This document shows positions 1-7,190 of a stretch of 14,252 bases of DNA, piece by piece (the first letter of the stretch is position 1; each line of letters starts with the position of its first letter). The position numbers and the translations under genes were made by a program. A model generated the notes under the pieces. It did no database searches, was not told the DNA's origin, and saw only the letters and a list, made by a program, of their open reading frames with translations. The stretch lies in NCBI GenBank assembly GCA_903892315.1, contig CAITHY010000169.1:1-14252 (forward strand), in the 5' to 3' direction. Origin of the DNA: an uncultured beta proteobacterium (GTDB lineage: Bacteria; Pseudomonadota; Gammaproteobacteria; Burkholderiales; Burkholderiaceae).

Positions 1-6
1 AAACCC

Positions 7-37
7 TAGACAAGATCCCCATATCCTGCCTTACAAT
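7..37 (+). promoter_or_regulatory. Possible sigma-70 promoter upstream of tctBA
   Basis: A -35-like TAGACA (7-12, five of six consensus bases) and a -10-like TACAAT (32-37, five of six) lie upstream of tctB. The spacer is 19 bases, longer than the preferred 17, so the match is only moderate. Transcription would start near 44 and leave a leader of about 44 bases with a small stem (CGAC 56-59 with GTCG 66-69) before the ribosome binding site. Transcription from a gene left of the window is equally possible. Confidence 0.3.
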
Positions 38-87
38 CGCTCAACATCAATAAATCGACAAATAAGTCGGTAATTAAGGAGCGCAAC

Positions 88-549
88 TTGGAAATCCGCA
101 ATCAAAAAGATTTTGGGGCCGGCCTAATGTACATGGTCATTGGTCTCTTTTTTACCTTCATGGCTACTCAGTACCCCATGGGCACTCCCGCCAAAATGGG
201 GCCTGGATACTTCCCCTTCTGGCTTGGCATAGTCATGACGGCCCTGGGTTTACTAATCCTGGTGAAGTCACTAAGTGCTAAAGCCGCGATTGAAAAAATC
301 CCTCCGTTCAACTGGAAGGTCATTGGCCTCATTACTGGATCCGTCATTGCATACGGCATTCTCTTGCCAACGATGGGCTTTATCGTAGCCGTGTTCGTTT
401 TGGTATTTATGTCAGCCAGCGCAAGTCATGAATTTCATTGGAAAGGCACTTTAATCAATGCCACATTTCTAATTGTTTTCACTTATTCGGTATTCGTTCT
501 GGGCCTGAAATTACAGTTCCCATTACTACCTTTCTTCTTACAACAATAA
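88..549 (+). CDS. tctB: Tripartite tricarboxylate transporter small membrane subunit TctB
   Basis: The 153-residue protein is very hydrophobic, with about four to five membrane segments (roughly 11-28, 44-60, 78-110 and 121-140). It carries the TctB-family motif KMGPGYFP at 36-43. In the TTT family, TctB is the small membrane subunit that works with the large TctA channel and a periplasmic binding protein TctC to import carboxylates using an ion gradient. The start is TTG, chosen because AAGGAG (76-81) sits six bases upstream and no better ATG is near. tctA follows 18 bases downstream, so the two are almost certainly one operon. The substrate cannot be read from the sequence, because specificity lies mainly in TctC, which is absent from the window. 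Confidence 0.9.
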   Translation: MEIRNQKDFGAGLMYMVIGLFFTFMATQYPMGTPAKMGPGYFPFWLGIVMTALGLLILVKSLSAKAAIEKIPPFNWKVIGLITGSVIAYGILLPTMGFIVAVFVLVFMSASASHEFHWKGTLINATFLIVFTYSVFVLGLKLQFPLLPFFLQQ

Positions 550-567
550 CGAACCCGGATACTGAAA

Positions 568-2070
568 ATGGACTTATTTGCTAATTTAGCCCTCGGTTTC
601 GATACCGCATTTACCTTACAAAATCTCCTGTACTGCCTGATCGGTTGCGTCTTGGGAACACTGATTGGTGTTTTGCCAGGCCTTGGCCCTATCGCGACTA
701 TCGCGATGTTATTGCCAGCTACTTATGCCTTGCCCCCAATCGCTGCGTTGATTATGTTGGCTGGTATTTACTACGGCTCACAGTACGGCGGCTCTACAAC
801 AGCAATTCTGCTAAATATCCCAGGAGAGACGTCCTCGGTAGTGACGGCGATCGATGGATACCAGATGGCCAGAAACGGTCGAGCTGGTGTGGCATTGTTT
901 ACCGCCGGTATGGGCTCATTCTTTGCGGGTTGCGTAGCAACGTTAGTGTTAGCCGCTTTTGCTGCACCACTCTCACAGTTGGCATTTAAGTTTGGCCCTG
1001 CTGAGTATTTCTCGCTGATGGTCTTGGGCTTAATTGGTGCAGTTGTTTTGGCATCCGGCTCTTTGATCAAGGCGATTGGCATGATCGTTTTAGGCCTCTT
1101 GATGGGCTTGATCGGTACTGACGTTAACTCCGGTGTTTCACGTTATGCGTTTGATATTCCTGAGTTGAGTGATGGTATCGGCTTCGTAGCAGTTGCGATG
1201 GGTGTATTCGGTTTTGCAGAAATCATGGGTAACCTTGAAAAAACCGATGAGGACGAAGGCTTCTTAAATAAGATGACCACGATGATTCCTACCAAGGAAG
1301 ACGTCAAACGTATGATTCCTTCCATCTTGCGTGGTACTTTTATCGGCTCCATTTTGGGTATCCTGCCAGGTGGCGGAGCTGCTTTAGCATCTTTTGGCGC
1401 TTACTCTGTTGAGAAAAAATCCTCAAAGTACAGCCATGAATTTGGTAAGGGCGCCATTGAAGGTGTTGCTGGTCCTGAATCAGCAAACAACGCTGCAGCT
1501 CAAACCTCATTCATTCCATTGCTCACTTTGGGCATTCCACCAAATGCAGTGATGGCATTGATGGTTGGTGCGATGACGATTCACAACATTCAACCAGGTC
1601 CTCAGGTAATGACCAGCAACCCAGCTTTGTTCTGGGGTCTGATCGCCTCCATGTGGATTGGTAACGTGATGTTGATTCTCTTAAACTTGCCCCTCATCGG
1701 TATTTGGGTCAAGCTACTGAAGATTCCTTATCGCTTCATGTATCCAGCCATTCTGGTCTTCTGCTGCATCGGCGTCTATACCGTAAACAACACTGTGTTT
1801 GACGTATATGTGACTGCTGCTTTCGGCATCATTGGCTACCTCTTCTTCAAATTGGGTTGCGAACCACCTCCATTGCTTTTGGGCTTCGTGCTTGGGCCAA
1901 TGATGGAAGAGAACTTCCGCCGTGCATTATTGCTATCCCGTGGCGATTTCACCACCTTCCTGACTCGCCCACTGTCCTTGGGGCTGCTGATTGCTTCAGC
2001 ACTCTTGGTGGTTATGGTTACCTTACCAGCAGTGAAAAAGACTCGCGAAGAGGCATTTGTCGAAGACTGA
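568..2070 (+). CDS. tctA: Tripartite tricarboxylate transporter large membrane subunit TctA
   Basis: This 500-residue polytopic inner-membrane protein has the usual TctA length. Both halves carry the family's glycine/proline signature: GVLPGLGP near 34-41 and ILPGGGA near 265-271. This repeated motif marks the two-fold pseudo-symmetric transport core. The C-terminal part contains GCEPPPLLLGFVLGP, also typical of the family. TctA forms the translocation pathway for tricarboxylates or other carboxylates delivered by a TctC binding protein. The gene begins 18 bases after tctB with only a weak Shine-Dalgarno sequence, which suggests translational dependence on tctB. It ends 24 bases before a strong intrinsic terminator, so tctA is the last gene of its operon. 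The family assignment is secure; the substrate is not determined. Confidence 0.95.
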   Translation: MDLFANLALGFDTAFTLQNLLYCLIGCVLGTLIGVLPGLGPIATIAMLLPATYALPPIAALIMLAGIYYGSQYGGSTTAILLNIPGETSSVVTAIDGYQMARNGRAGVALFTAGMGSFFAGCVATLVLAAFAAPLSQLAFKFGPAEYFSLMVLGLIGAVVLASGSLIKAIGMIVLGLLMGLIGTDVNSGVSRYAFDIPELSDGIGFVAVAMGVFGFAEIMGNLEKTDEDEGFLNKMTTMIPTKEDVKRMIPSILRGTFIGSILGILPGGGAALASFGAYSVEKKSSKYSHEFGKGAIEGVAGPESANNAAAQTSFIPLLTLGIPPNAVMALMVGAMTIHNIQPGPQVMTSNPALFWGLIASMWIGNVMLILLNLPLIGIWVKLLKIPYRFMYPAILVFCCIGVYTVNNTVFDVYVTAAFGIIGYLFFKLGCEPPPLLLGFVLGPMMEENFRRALLLSRGDFTTFLTRPLSLGLLIASALLVVMVTLPAVKKTREEAFVED

Positions 2071-2093
2071 TAGCTTGACGTCTCACAGAAACG

Positions 2094-2119
2094 AGCCCGC
2101 AGCTGTTTGCGGGCTTTTT
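2094..2119 (+). terminator. Intrinsic terminator of the tctBA operon
   Basis: A perfect 7-bp stem (AGCCCGC 2094-2100 with GCGGGCT 2109-2115) encloses an eight-base loop. It runs straight into a T tract (2115-2119, then C and three more T). This is a textbook rho-independent terminator placed 24 bases after the tctA stop. It also separates tctA from the glnS promoter immediately downstream. Confidence 0.9.
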
Positions 2120-2120
2120 C

Positions 2121-2154
2121 TTTATGGGCTGGGGGTTTTCTCTACAATGTGGCT
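2121..2154 (+). promoter_or_regulatory. glnS promoter, predicted to give a leaderless mRNA
   Basis: TACAAT at 2143-2148 matches five of six -10 consensus bases. The -35 is weak (TTTATG 2121-2126, 16-base spacer). Counting seven bases from the -10 places the transcription start on the A of the chosen glnS ATG at 2155. No Shine-Dalgarno sequence lies in front of that ATG. The preceding tctA terminator means glnS needs its own promoter here. The -10 position is seen directly; leaderless initiation is inference. Confidence 0.5.
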
Positions 2155-3927
2155 ATGTCCCAAGATAGCAAACCATCCAAAGCCAATACCGGCGCTATAG
2201 CCGAACCGTCTAATTTCTTACGCCAGATCATCGATCATGATTTAGCAAGCGGGGCTTTTGCACAGCGCACCAATTTAGCTGGGGAAGCTATCCCATCAAT
2301 TATCACCCGTTTTCCGCCTGAGCCTAATGGCTATTTACATATTGGTCACGCTAAAAGTATTTGCCTAAACTTTGGTCTAGCCGCTGATTACAACCAGCAA
2401 GCTGGTGGTGCGCGCTGCAATATGCGTCTAGATGACACCAATCCGGTTAAAGAGGATGTCGAGTACGCTGACAGTATTTTGGATGCAGTGAAGTGGCTTG
2501 GCTTTGATTGGGGAGTACACCTCTATCACGCAAGTGATTACTTCGACAAACTTTACGAGTTCGCCGAGATCTTGATCCAGAATGGCAAAGCGTATGTCGA
2601 TAGCCAAAATGCTGATGACATTCATACCAATCGAGGTAATTTTGGCCAAGCGGGGAAAAATAGTCCTTACCGCGATCGCAGCCCAGAAGACAATCTCTCC
2701 TTGTTCCGTGAAATGCGCGATGGGAAGTTCAAGGATGGGGAACATGTGCTGCGCCTGAAAGTTGACATGGCGCATCCAAACATTGTGATGCGTGACCCCG
2801 TGGTTTACCGTATTCGCCATACAGATCACCACCGCACAGGTAGCAAATGGTGCATCTATCCACTCTATGACTTCACGCATTGCATCTCAGACGCCTTAGA
2901 GAACGTCTCTCACTCCATCTGCACGCTAGAGTTTGAAAATAACCGCCCCTTGTATGACTGGATTGTGAACTCATTAAAAGAATTGGGCGTTTTTAAAGAC
3001 CCAGTGCCACATCAATATGAATTTGCACGCCTGAACCTGACCTACACCATCACCAGCAAACGTAAGTTACTGCAGCTTGTGGAAGAAAAGCATGTTGAGG
3101 GCTGGGATGATCCACGGATGCCAACCATCGTCGGCATCCGTCGCCGCGGCTTTACCCCAGAAAGTATTCGTTTGTTCTGCGAACGCATTGGCGTCTCTAA
3201 AGCCGATAGCTGGATTGATATGAGCACCCTAGACCAGGCGCTGCGTGATGACCTAGAGGTGAGAGCCCCACGCGCTACTGCAGTACTTAAGCCGCTCAAG
3301 CTTGTTGTTGAAAACTTTGATGCCTCAGCAAAAGAGGCCTGCTCTGCGCCACGCCATCCCAATCATCCGGAATGGGGCAATCGTGAATTTAATTTCACGC
3401 GCGAATTGTGGATTGAGGCAGATGACTTTATGAAAGAACCTATCAAGGGATTCTTTAGACTTTACCCACCGATTGGAGATCAGCCTGGTAGCCGCGTTCG
3501 CTTACGCCATGGCTATGTAGTGGAGTGCACTGGCTTTGAAACCGATGCTGCAGGAAATGTTACCCAGGTCAATGTGACACACTTTCCAGATAGCAAGAGC
3601 GGTACCGCTGGCTCCAACAACTATAAGGTTAAGGGCAACATTCACTGGATCAGCGCAGCTGAGGGGATTCCTGCGGAAGTTCGCCTATACGATCACCTTT
3701 TTAACGACCCACATCCAGACAGCGGCGATAAGAATTTCTTGGACGCCATCAATCCGAACTCCATGCAAACGATTGCTGCTTACTTAGAGCCTTGTATGAA
3801 AGATGTCGAAGCAGAAGATCGCTTTCAGTTTGAGCGTCACGGTTACTTTGTTGCCGACAAAAATGATTCAAAGCCCGGCAAGCCAGTGTTCAACCGCACG
3901 GTTGGCCTCAAGGATTCTTGGAAATAG
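2155..3927 (+). CDS. glnS: Glutaminyl-tRNA synthetase
   Basis: This cytoplasmic class I aminoacyl-tRNA synthetase charges tRNA-Gln with glutamine. The protein is 590 residues, slightly longer than E. coli GlnRS (about 554). After a variable N-terminal tail comes PPEPNGYLHIGHAKS with the ATP-binding HIGH at 62-65. The second nucleotide-binding motif is TSKRK at 300-304, the GlnRS form of KMSKS. The remainder is the beta-barrel anticodon-binding region. The reading frame extends upstream to a TTG at 2107, but that codon lies inside the tctA terminator, so ATG 2155 is chosen. The 3' end overlaps the convergent SDR gene by 20 bases. GlnRS in beta- and gammaproteobacteria is generally held to descend from a eukaryotic gene; most other bacteria use the GatCAB amidotransferase route. 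Confidence 0.96.
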   Translation: MSQDSKPSKANTGAIAEPSNFLRQIIDHDLASGAFAQRTNLAGEAIPSIITRFPPEPNGYLHIGHAKSICLNFGLAADYNQQAGGARCNMRLDDTNPVKEDVEYADSILDAVKWLGFDWGVHLYHASDYFDKLYEFAEILIQNGKAYVDSQNADDIHTNRGNFGQAGKNSPYRDRSPEDNLSLFREMRDGKFKDGEHVLRLKVDMAHPNIVMRDPVVYRIRHTDHHRTGSKWCIYPLYDFTHCISDALENVSHSICTLEFENNRPLYDWIVNSLKELGVFKDPVPHQYEFARLNLTYTITSKRKLLQLVEEKHVEGWDDPRMPTIVGIRRRGFTPESIRLFCERIGVSKADSWIDMSTLDQALRDDLEVRAPRATAVLKPLKLVVENFDASAKEACSAPRHPNHPEWGNREFNFTRELWIEADDFMKEPIKGFFRLYPPIGDQPGSRVRLRHGYVVECTGFETDAAGNVTQVNVTHFPDSKSGTAGSNNYKVKGNIHWISAAEGIPAEVRLYDHLFNDPHPDSGDKNFLDAINPNSMQTIAAYLEPCMKDVEAEDRFQFERHGYFVADKNDSKPGKPVFNRTVGLKDSWK

Positions 3928-4804
3928 TTTTGAGAAAATGTCCGACGCTGGGATAGCGTAGTGGTGTTTTTAATTCCAGCAAGCGCTGATTGGTAACCCT
4001 GCGTGACTCGCGCATAAAGGACCAAAGCATAGGGCTGACGATTTGTTGTAACTCGCTACCGGGCAATCGAGCCGGTCTTTCCAAACCAAAAGCATCAGCT
4101 ACTTCATCAAAGTAATCACCCATTTTGGTCTCACCGCCATCACAGGCATTAATGATGCGCTGTGGTTTGCCGTGGTAAACGGCTGCACACACCAGCCTCG
4201 CCAAATCATCACTATGGATGTGGTTGGAATAGGCATCTTCCTCTGGTAGCAATGCCGGTGTTTTCGCTTTAAGACGATCAATCGGTAGACGATCAGCCGC
4301 ATAAATTCCAGGGACGCGTAGGATCGTCAAAGCCACCCCATGAGCGGGCGCCCATAAACGGAGCAACCGCTCGGCATCCACCCTTCTTTGCGCACGCTCA
4401 CTTTGGGGGCTAACTGGAGTTGCCTCGCTCACCTTTCCACCCCTGTGATCGCCATAGACACCCGTAGTACTGACATAGATCAGGCGCCTGACGGTATTGG
4501 AGCCTTGGGCTAAAATTCGGAGTAGGTTGCGGGTTCGGCAATCACGATTTCCCCCATTTTGAGGTGGCGCTAGATGAATGACGGTTTGAGCTAAACCGCT
4601 AAGGCGCCATAAAGACTCTGGATGATCCAGATTACCCAAAATAGGAGTCGCGCCAACCGCCCTCAACTCCTGAAAGCGATTCTGTTGAGAAGTGAGTGCA
4701 CAAACACGATGGCTTCGCGAAAGCTGTTTGGCAACCCGAAGACCAATATCTCCGCAGCCAATAATCAGGATTGAAGGTTTACCAAAAGATTGCATAAGTA
4801 GCAT
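3908..4804 (-). CDS. Atypical SDR-family NAD(P)-binding protein (epimerase-like)
   Basis: The 298-residue soluble protein has a Rossmann fold. The N-terminal strand is followed by GCGDIG (16-21), the GxGxxG dinucleotide-binding motif, and the central strand ends in IYVSTTGVYG (109-118), typical of NAD-dependent epimerase/dehydratase relatives. The tyrosine-x3-lysine catalytic pair of classical extended SDRs is not evident: the expected stretch reads SERAQRRVDAE (135-145). This agrees with the atypical SDR subgroup that includes E. coli YeeZ, whose reaction is unknown. ATG 4804 is used; ATG 4795 (three codons in) is as likely, since neither has a clear Shine-Dalgarno sequence. The gene is divergent from the ferredoxin reductase across 27 bases and convergent with glnS, overlapping it by 20 bases. 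No substrate can be named. Confidence 0.8.
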   Translation of the reverse strand: MLLMQSFGKPSILIIGCGDIGLRVAKQLSRSHRVCALTSQQNRFQELRAVGATPILGNLDHPESLWRLSGLAQTVIHLAPPQNGGNRDCRTRNLLRILAQGSNTVRRLIYVSTTGVYGDHRGGKVSEATPVSPQSERAQRRVDAERLLRLWAPAHGVALTILRVPGIYAADRLPIDRLKAKTPALLPEEDAYSNHIHSDDLARLVCAAVYHGKPQRIINACDGGETKMGDYFDEVADAFGLERPARLPGSELQQIVSPMLWSFMRESRRVTNQRLLELKTPLRYPSVGHFLKTISKNP

Positions 4805-4831
4805 CGTAACGATTTATTGAAAGGAATGAGA

Positions 4832-5872
4832 GTGTCTTATCAAGTCACGCTCAAAACGAGCGGCAAGCAATTCACCGTCAATCCAGATGAGAATCTCCTG
4901 GAGGCCGCTCTTCGCCAAGGCATCAACCTACCCTATGGCTGTAAAAATGGTGCTTGCGGCTCTTGCAGAGGCAAGGTCATAGAGGGTCAAGTGACCCATG
5001 GCCAGCATAGCGACAGTGCTCTGAGCAAGGCCGATGAGACTGCGGGCGGCATTCTGTTTTGCTGCTCCCACCCCCATTCGGACCTGCTGATTGAGGCCCG
5101 TGAAGTCCAAGGGGCAGGCGATCTTGCGATTCGTAAGGTGCCCTGCCGAGTCAATGCGATCACCAAACCTAGTAATGATGTCGCCATTCTCAAACTCCAA
5201 CTTCCTGCTGCAGAACGCTTTCAGTTCCTAGCCGGACAGTACTTAGAGTTTCTCCTCAAAGATGGTCAACGCCGCGCCTACTCAATCGCCAACGCGCCCG
5301 AGCAAGAAGGGCCGCTTGAATTACACATTCGTCATTTGCCAGGCGGCCTGTTTACTGACTTTGTATTTGGTGCCGTCACGCCCGCATTAAAAGAAAAAGA
5401 CATTCTTCGTTTTGAAGGGCCTTTGGGAAGCTTCTTCTTAAGAGAGGATTCTAAAAAACCAATTATTTTTGTTGCAGCTGGCACCGGCTTTGCCCCGATC
5501 AAATCCATCATCGAACAAATGCAGGCAAAGAAGATTGATCGACCCATTCATCTCTTCTGGGGTGGACGTCGCCCCAGCGATCTGTATTTAGATGCTTTGT
5601 GCAAAACCTGGGAAAAAGAAATTGCTGACTTTAAATACATCCCCGTGATTTCAGATGCCTTGGCAGAGGATAGCTGGCAAGGTCGCACTGGCTTTGTGCA
5701 TCAAGCCGTTATGACTGACCATCCCAATATGGGGGACTTTCAGGTGTATGCCTGTGGCGCCCCGGTCATGGTCAATGCCGCCAGAAATGACTTTTCATCT
5801 AAATGTCATTTGCCTGAGGAAGAATTCTTTGCCGACTCCTTTACTAGCGCGGCTGATTTAGCAGCAGCCTAG
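4832..5872 (+). CDS. 2Fe-2S ferredoxin / FAD-NAD(P)H reductase fusion (CDP-6-deoxy-delta-3,4-glucoseen reductase-like)
   Basis: The 346-residue soluble electron-transfer protein has three parts. An N-terminal plant-type ferredoxin domain has cluster ligands C37, C42, C45 and C77 (GCKNGACGSC, then FCC). An FAD-binding barrel carries RAYS at 148-151. A C-terminal NAD(P)H domain has GTGFAP at 217-222 and a final CGAPVMV stretch. Electrons would pass from NAD(P)H through FAD to the iron-sulfur cluster and on to an unknown partner. Start GTG 4832 is preferred because AAGGA (4821-4825) lies six bases upstream; in-frame ATG 4826 and TTG 4817 are poorly placed. Burkholderiaceae homologues are often called CDP-6-deoxy-delta-3,4-glucoseen reductase (AscD-like), but no dideoxysugar genes occur here, so that reaction is unproven. 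argD follows after 81 bases. Confidence 0.88.
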   Translation: MSYQVTLKTSGKQFTVNPDENLLEAALRQGINLPYGCKNGACGSCRGKVIEGQVTHGQHSDSALSKADETAGGILFCCSHPHSDLLIEAREVQGAGDLAIRKVPCRVNAITKPSNDVAILKLQLPAAERFQFLAGQYLEFLLKDGQRRAYSIANAPEQEGPLELHIRHLPGGLFTDFVFGAVTPALKEKDILRFEGPLGSFFLREDSKKPIIFVAAGTGFAPIKSIIEQMQAKKIDRPIHLFWGGRRPSDLYLDALCKTWEKEIADFKYIPVISDALAEDSWQGRTGFVHQAVMTDHPNMGDFQVYACGAPVMVNAARNDFSSKCHLPEEEFFADSFTSAADLAAA

Positions 5873-5953
5873 AGCCTGTAAACCCATTCAGTTAGATAAT
5901 AGAACCGTTACTTCAGAACCCTTACTTTTCATTATTAAGCCAAGCAGACCAGC

Positions 5954-7153
5954 ATGAATAAGCCAACCCAGACTATTGATACCCACTCAGTCATGTTCAT
6001 TACTCCGCGCCCAGAGGTGATCATGGTCGAAGGCAAAGGCTCATGGCTCACAGATAACAATGGCAAACGTTATTTAGACTTCTTACAAGGCTGGGCTGTT
6101 AATTGCTTAGGTCACTGCAACCCAGGAATGATTGAGGCGCTGAATACGCAAGCAAAGACGCTAATCAACCCTAGTCCTGCGTTCTTTAATGAGCCAATGA
6201 TTGGCCTTTCCAATTTGCTAACTGAAAATAGCTGCTTTGACAAAGTCTTCTTTGCCAACAGCGGAGCTGAAGCCAATGAAGGTGCTATTAAGTTAGCGCG
6301 CAAATGGGGCCAACTCAATAAGTCTGGTGCATTTGAGATCATCACGTTTGATCACAGCTTTCATGGTCGCACACTGGCAACCATGAGCGCGTCCGGCAAA
6401 CCTCACTGGGATACGATGTTTGCCCCCCAAGTGGCAGGCTTTCCGAAGGCAGACTTAAATGATTTAGAGTCCGTCAAAAAACTAGTGACCGACAAAACGG
6501 TCGCAGTCATGCTTGAACCTGTTCAAGGTGAAGGTGGCGTGATTCCGGCAACCCAAGAATTTATGCGTGCACTACGTCAGTTCACCAAAGAAAATAATAT
6601 TCTTTTGATTGCCGACGAAGTGCAGGCTGGTTGCGGCCGAACCGGCGCCCTCTTTGCTTACCAAAACTACGGTATTGAGCCCGACATCATGACCTTAGGC
6701 AAAGGCATTGGTGGGGGCGTTCCACTGGCAGCCCTATTGGCAACTGATGCTGTAGCCTGCTTTGTGCCTGGCGATCAGGGTGGTACCTATAACGGCAACC
6801 CACTCATGACTGCTGTCGGTATTAGCGTCATTGAGCAACTCTTAGCCCCAGGATTTTTGGATAGTGTCAAAGCGAAAGGCGAGTTACTCAAAGCTGAATT
6901 ACTCAAGCTTTGTGCAGACTTTAATCTTGAAGGTGAGCGTGGCGAAGGATTGCTGCGTGCACTCATGCTTGGAAAAGATATTGGTCCAAAACTGGTTGAT
7001 CTTGCCAGGGATCGCGGTCCTGAAGGTCTTCTGATTAATTCCCCAAGACCAAACTTATTGCGCTTTATGCCAGCATTAAATGTGTCTGATGATGAAATTC
7101 GTCAGATGTGCAATATGCTGCGTGAGTTGCTCAAAGAATTAGCTCAAAACTAA
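5954..7153 (+). CDS. argD: Acetylornithine aminotransferase (class III PLP aminotransferase)
   Basis: This cytoplasmic PLP enzyme probably converts N-acetylglutamate 5-semialdehyde and glutamate to N-acetylornithine in arginine biosynthesis. At 399 residues it has the normal family length. Visible landmarks are NSGAEANEGA (102-111, cofactor phosphate region), FHGRT (136-140), EPVQGEGG (188-195), the PLP-ring aspartate D221 in IADEVQ, and the Schiff-base lysine K250 in TLGKGIGGGVP. The overall sequence closely resembles proteins called ArgD in Burkholderia and Ralstonia, but class III aminotransferases are hard to separate by substrate, so a related omega-aminotransferase is possible. ATG 5954 has no clear Shine-Dalgarno sequence. 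The 81-base upstream gap holds a possible -10 (GATAAT 5895-5900) with no recognisable -35. The gene converges on livF with 17 bases between stops. Confidence 0.87.
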   Translation: MNKPTQTIDTHSVMFITPRPEVIMVEGKGSWLTDNNGKRYLDFLQGWAVNCLGHCNPGMIEALNTQAKTLINPSPAFFNEPMIGLSNLLTENSCFDKVFFANSGAEANEGAIKLARKWGQLNKSGAFEIITFDHSFHGRTLATMSASGKPHWDTMFAPQVAGFPKADLNDLESVKKLVTDKTVAVMLEPVQGEGGVIPATQEFMRALRQFTKENNILLIADEVQAGCGRTGALFAYQNYGIEPDIMTLGKGIGGGVPLAALLATDAVACFVPGDQGGTYNGNPLMTAVGISVIEQLLAPGFLDSVKAKGELLKAELLKLCADFNLEGERGEGLLRALMLGKDIGPKLVDLARDRGPEGLLINSPRPNLLRFMPALNVSDDEIRQMCNMLRELLKELAQN

Positions 7154-7162
7154 AATCCCCCA

Positions 7163-7190
7163 TTGCCTACTTACTCTCCTAAGTAGGCAA
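7163..7190. repeat. Perfect 11-bp inverted repeat across the argD/livF convergence
   Basis: TTGCCTACTTA (7163-7173) and TAAGTAGGCAA (7180-7190) are exact reverse complements around a six-base loop. The repeat covers the livF stop codon and its last codons (Ala-Tyr-Leu-Gly-Glu) and begins 10 bases after the argD stop, so it would fold at the 3' end of both transcripts. Neither side has the T run directly after the stem required for a canonical intrinsic terminator; on the minus strand looser T-rich sequence follows a few bases later. A 3' mRNA-stabilising or bidirectional termination role is inferred. Confidence 0.6.

Noticed and set aside
56..69. Stem CGAC/GTCG before tctB as a terminator
   Set aside because: Only four pairs and no T run; too weak to call.
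2107..2154. Longer glnS start at TTG 2107
   Set aside because: The extra codons lie in the tctA terminator stem and the glnS promoter; they have no ribosome binding site and do not look like a GlnRS N-terminus.
2428..2880. 150-codon minus-strand open frame inside glnS
   Set aside because: It is fully antisense to a conserved part of GlnRS, with no start signals or family resemblance.
4805..4831. Divergent promoters between the SDR gene and the ferredoxin reductase
   Set aside because: Candidate hexamers on both strands have poor matches or spacers of 16 or 19 bases and lie mostly in coding sequence; not reliable enough to annotate.
5873..5953. Promoter for argD
   Set aside because: GATAAT at 5895-5900 is a fair -10, but no -35 is found at 16-18 bases and there is no extended -10, so it is only mentioned in the argD entry.
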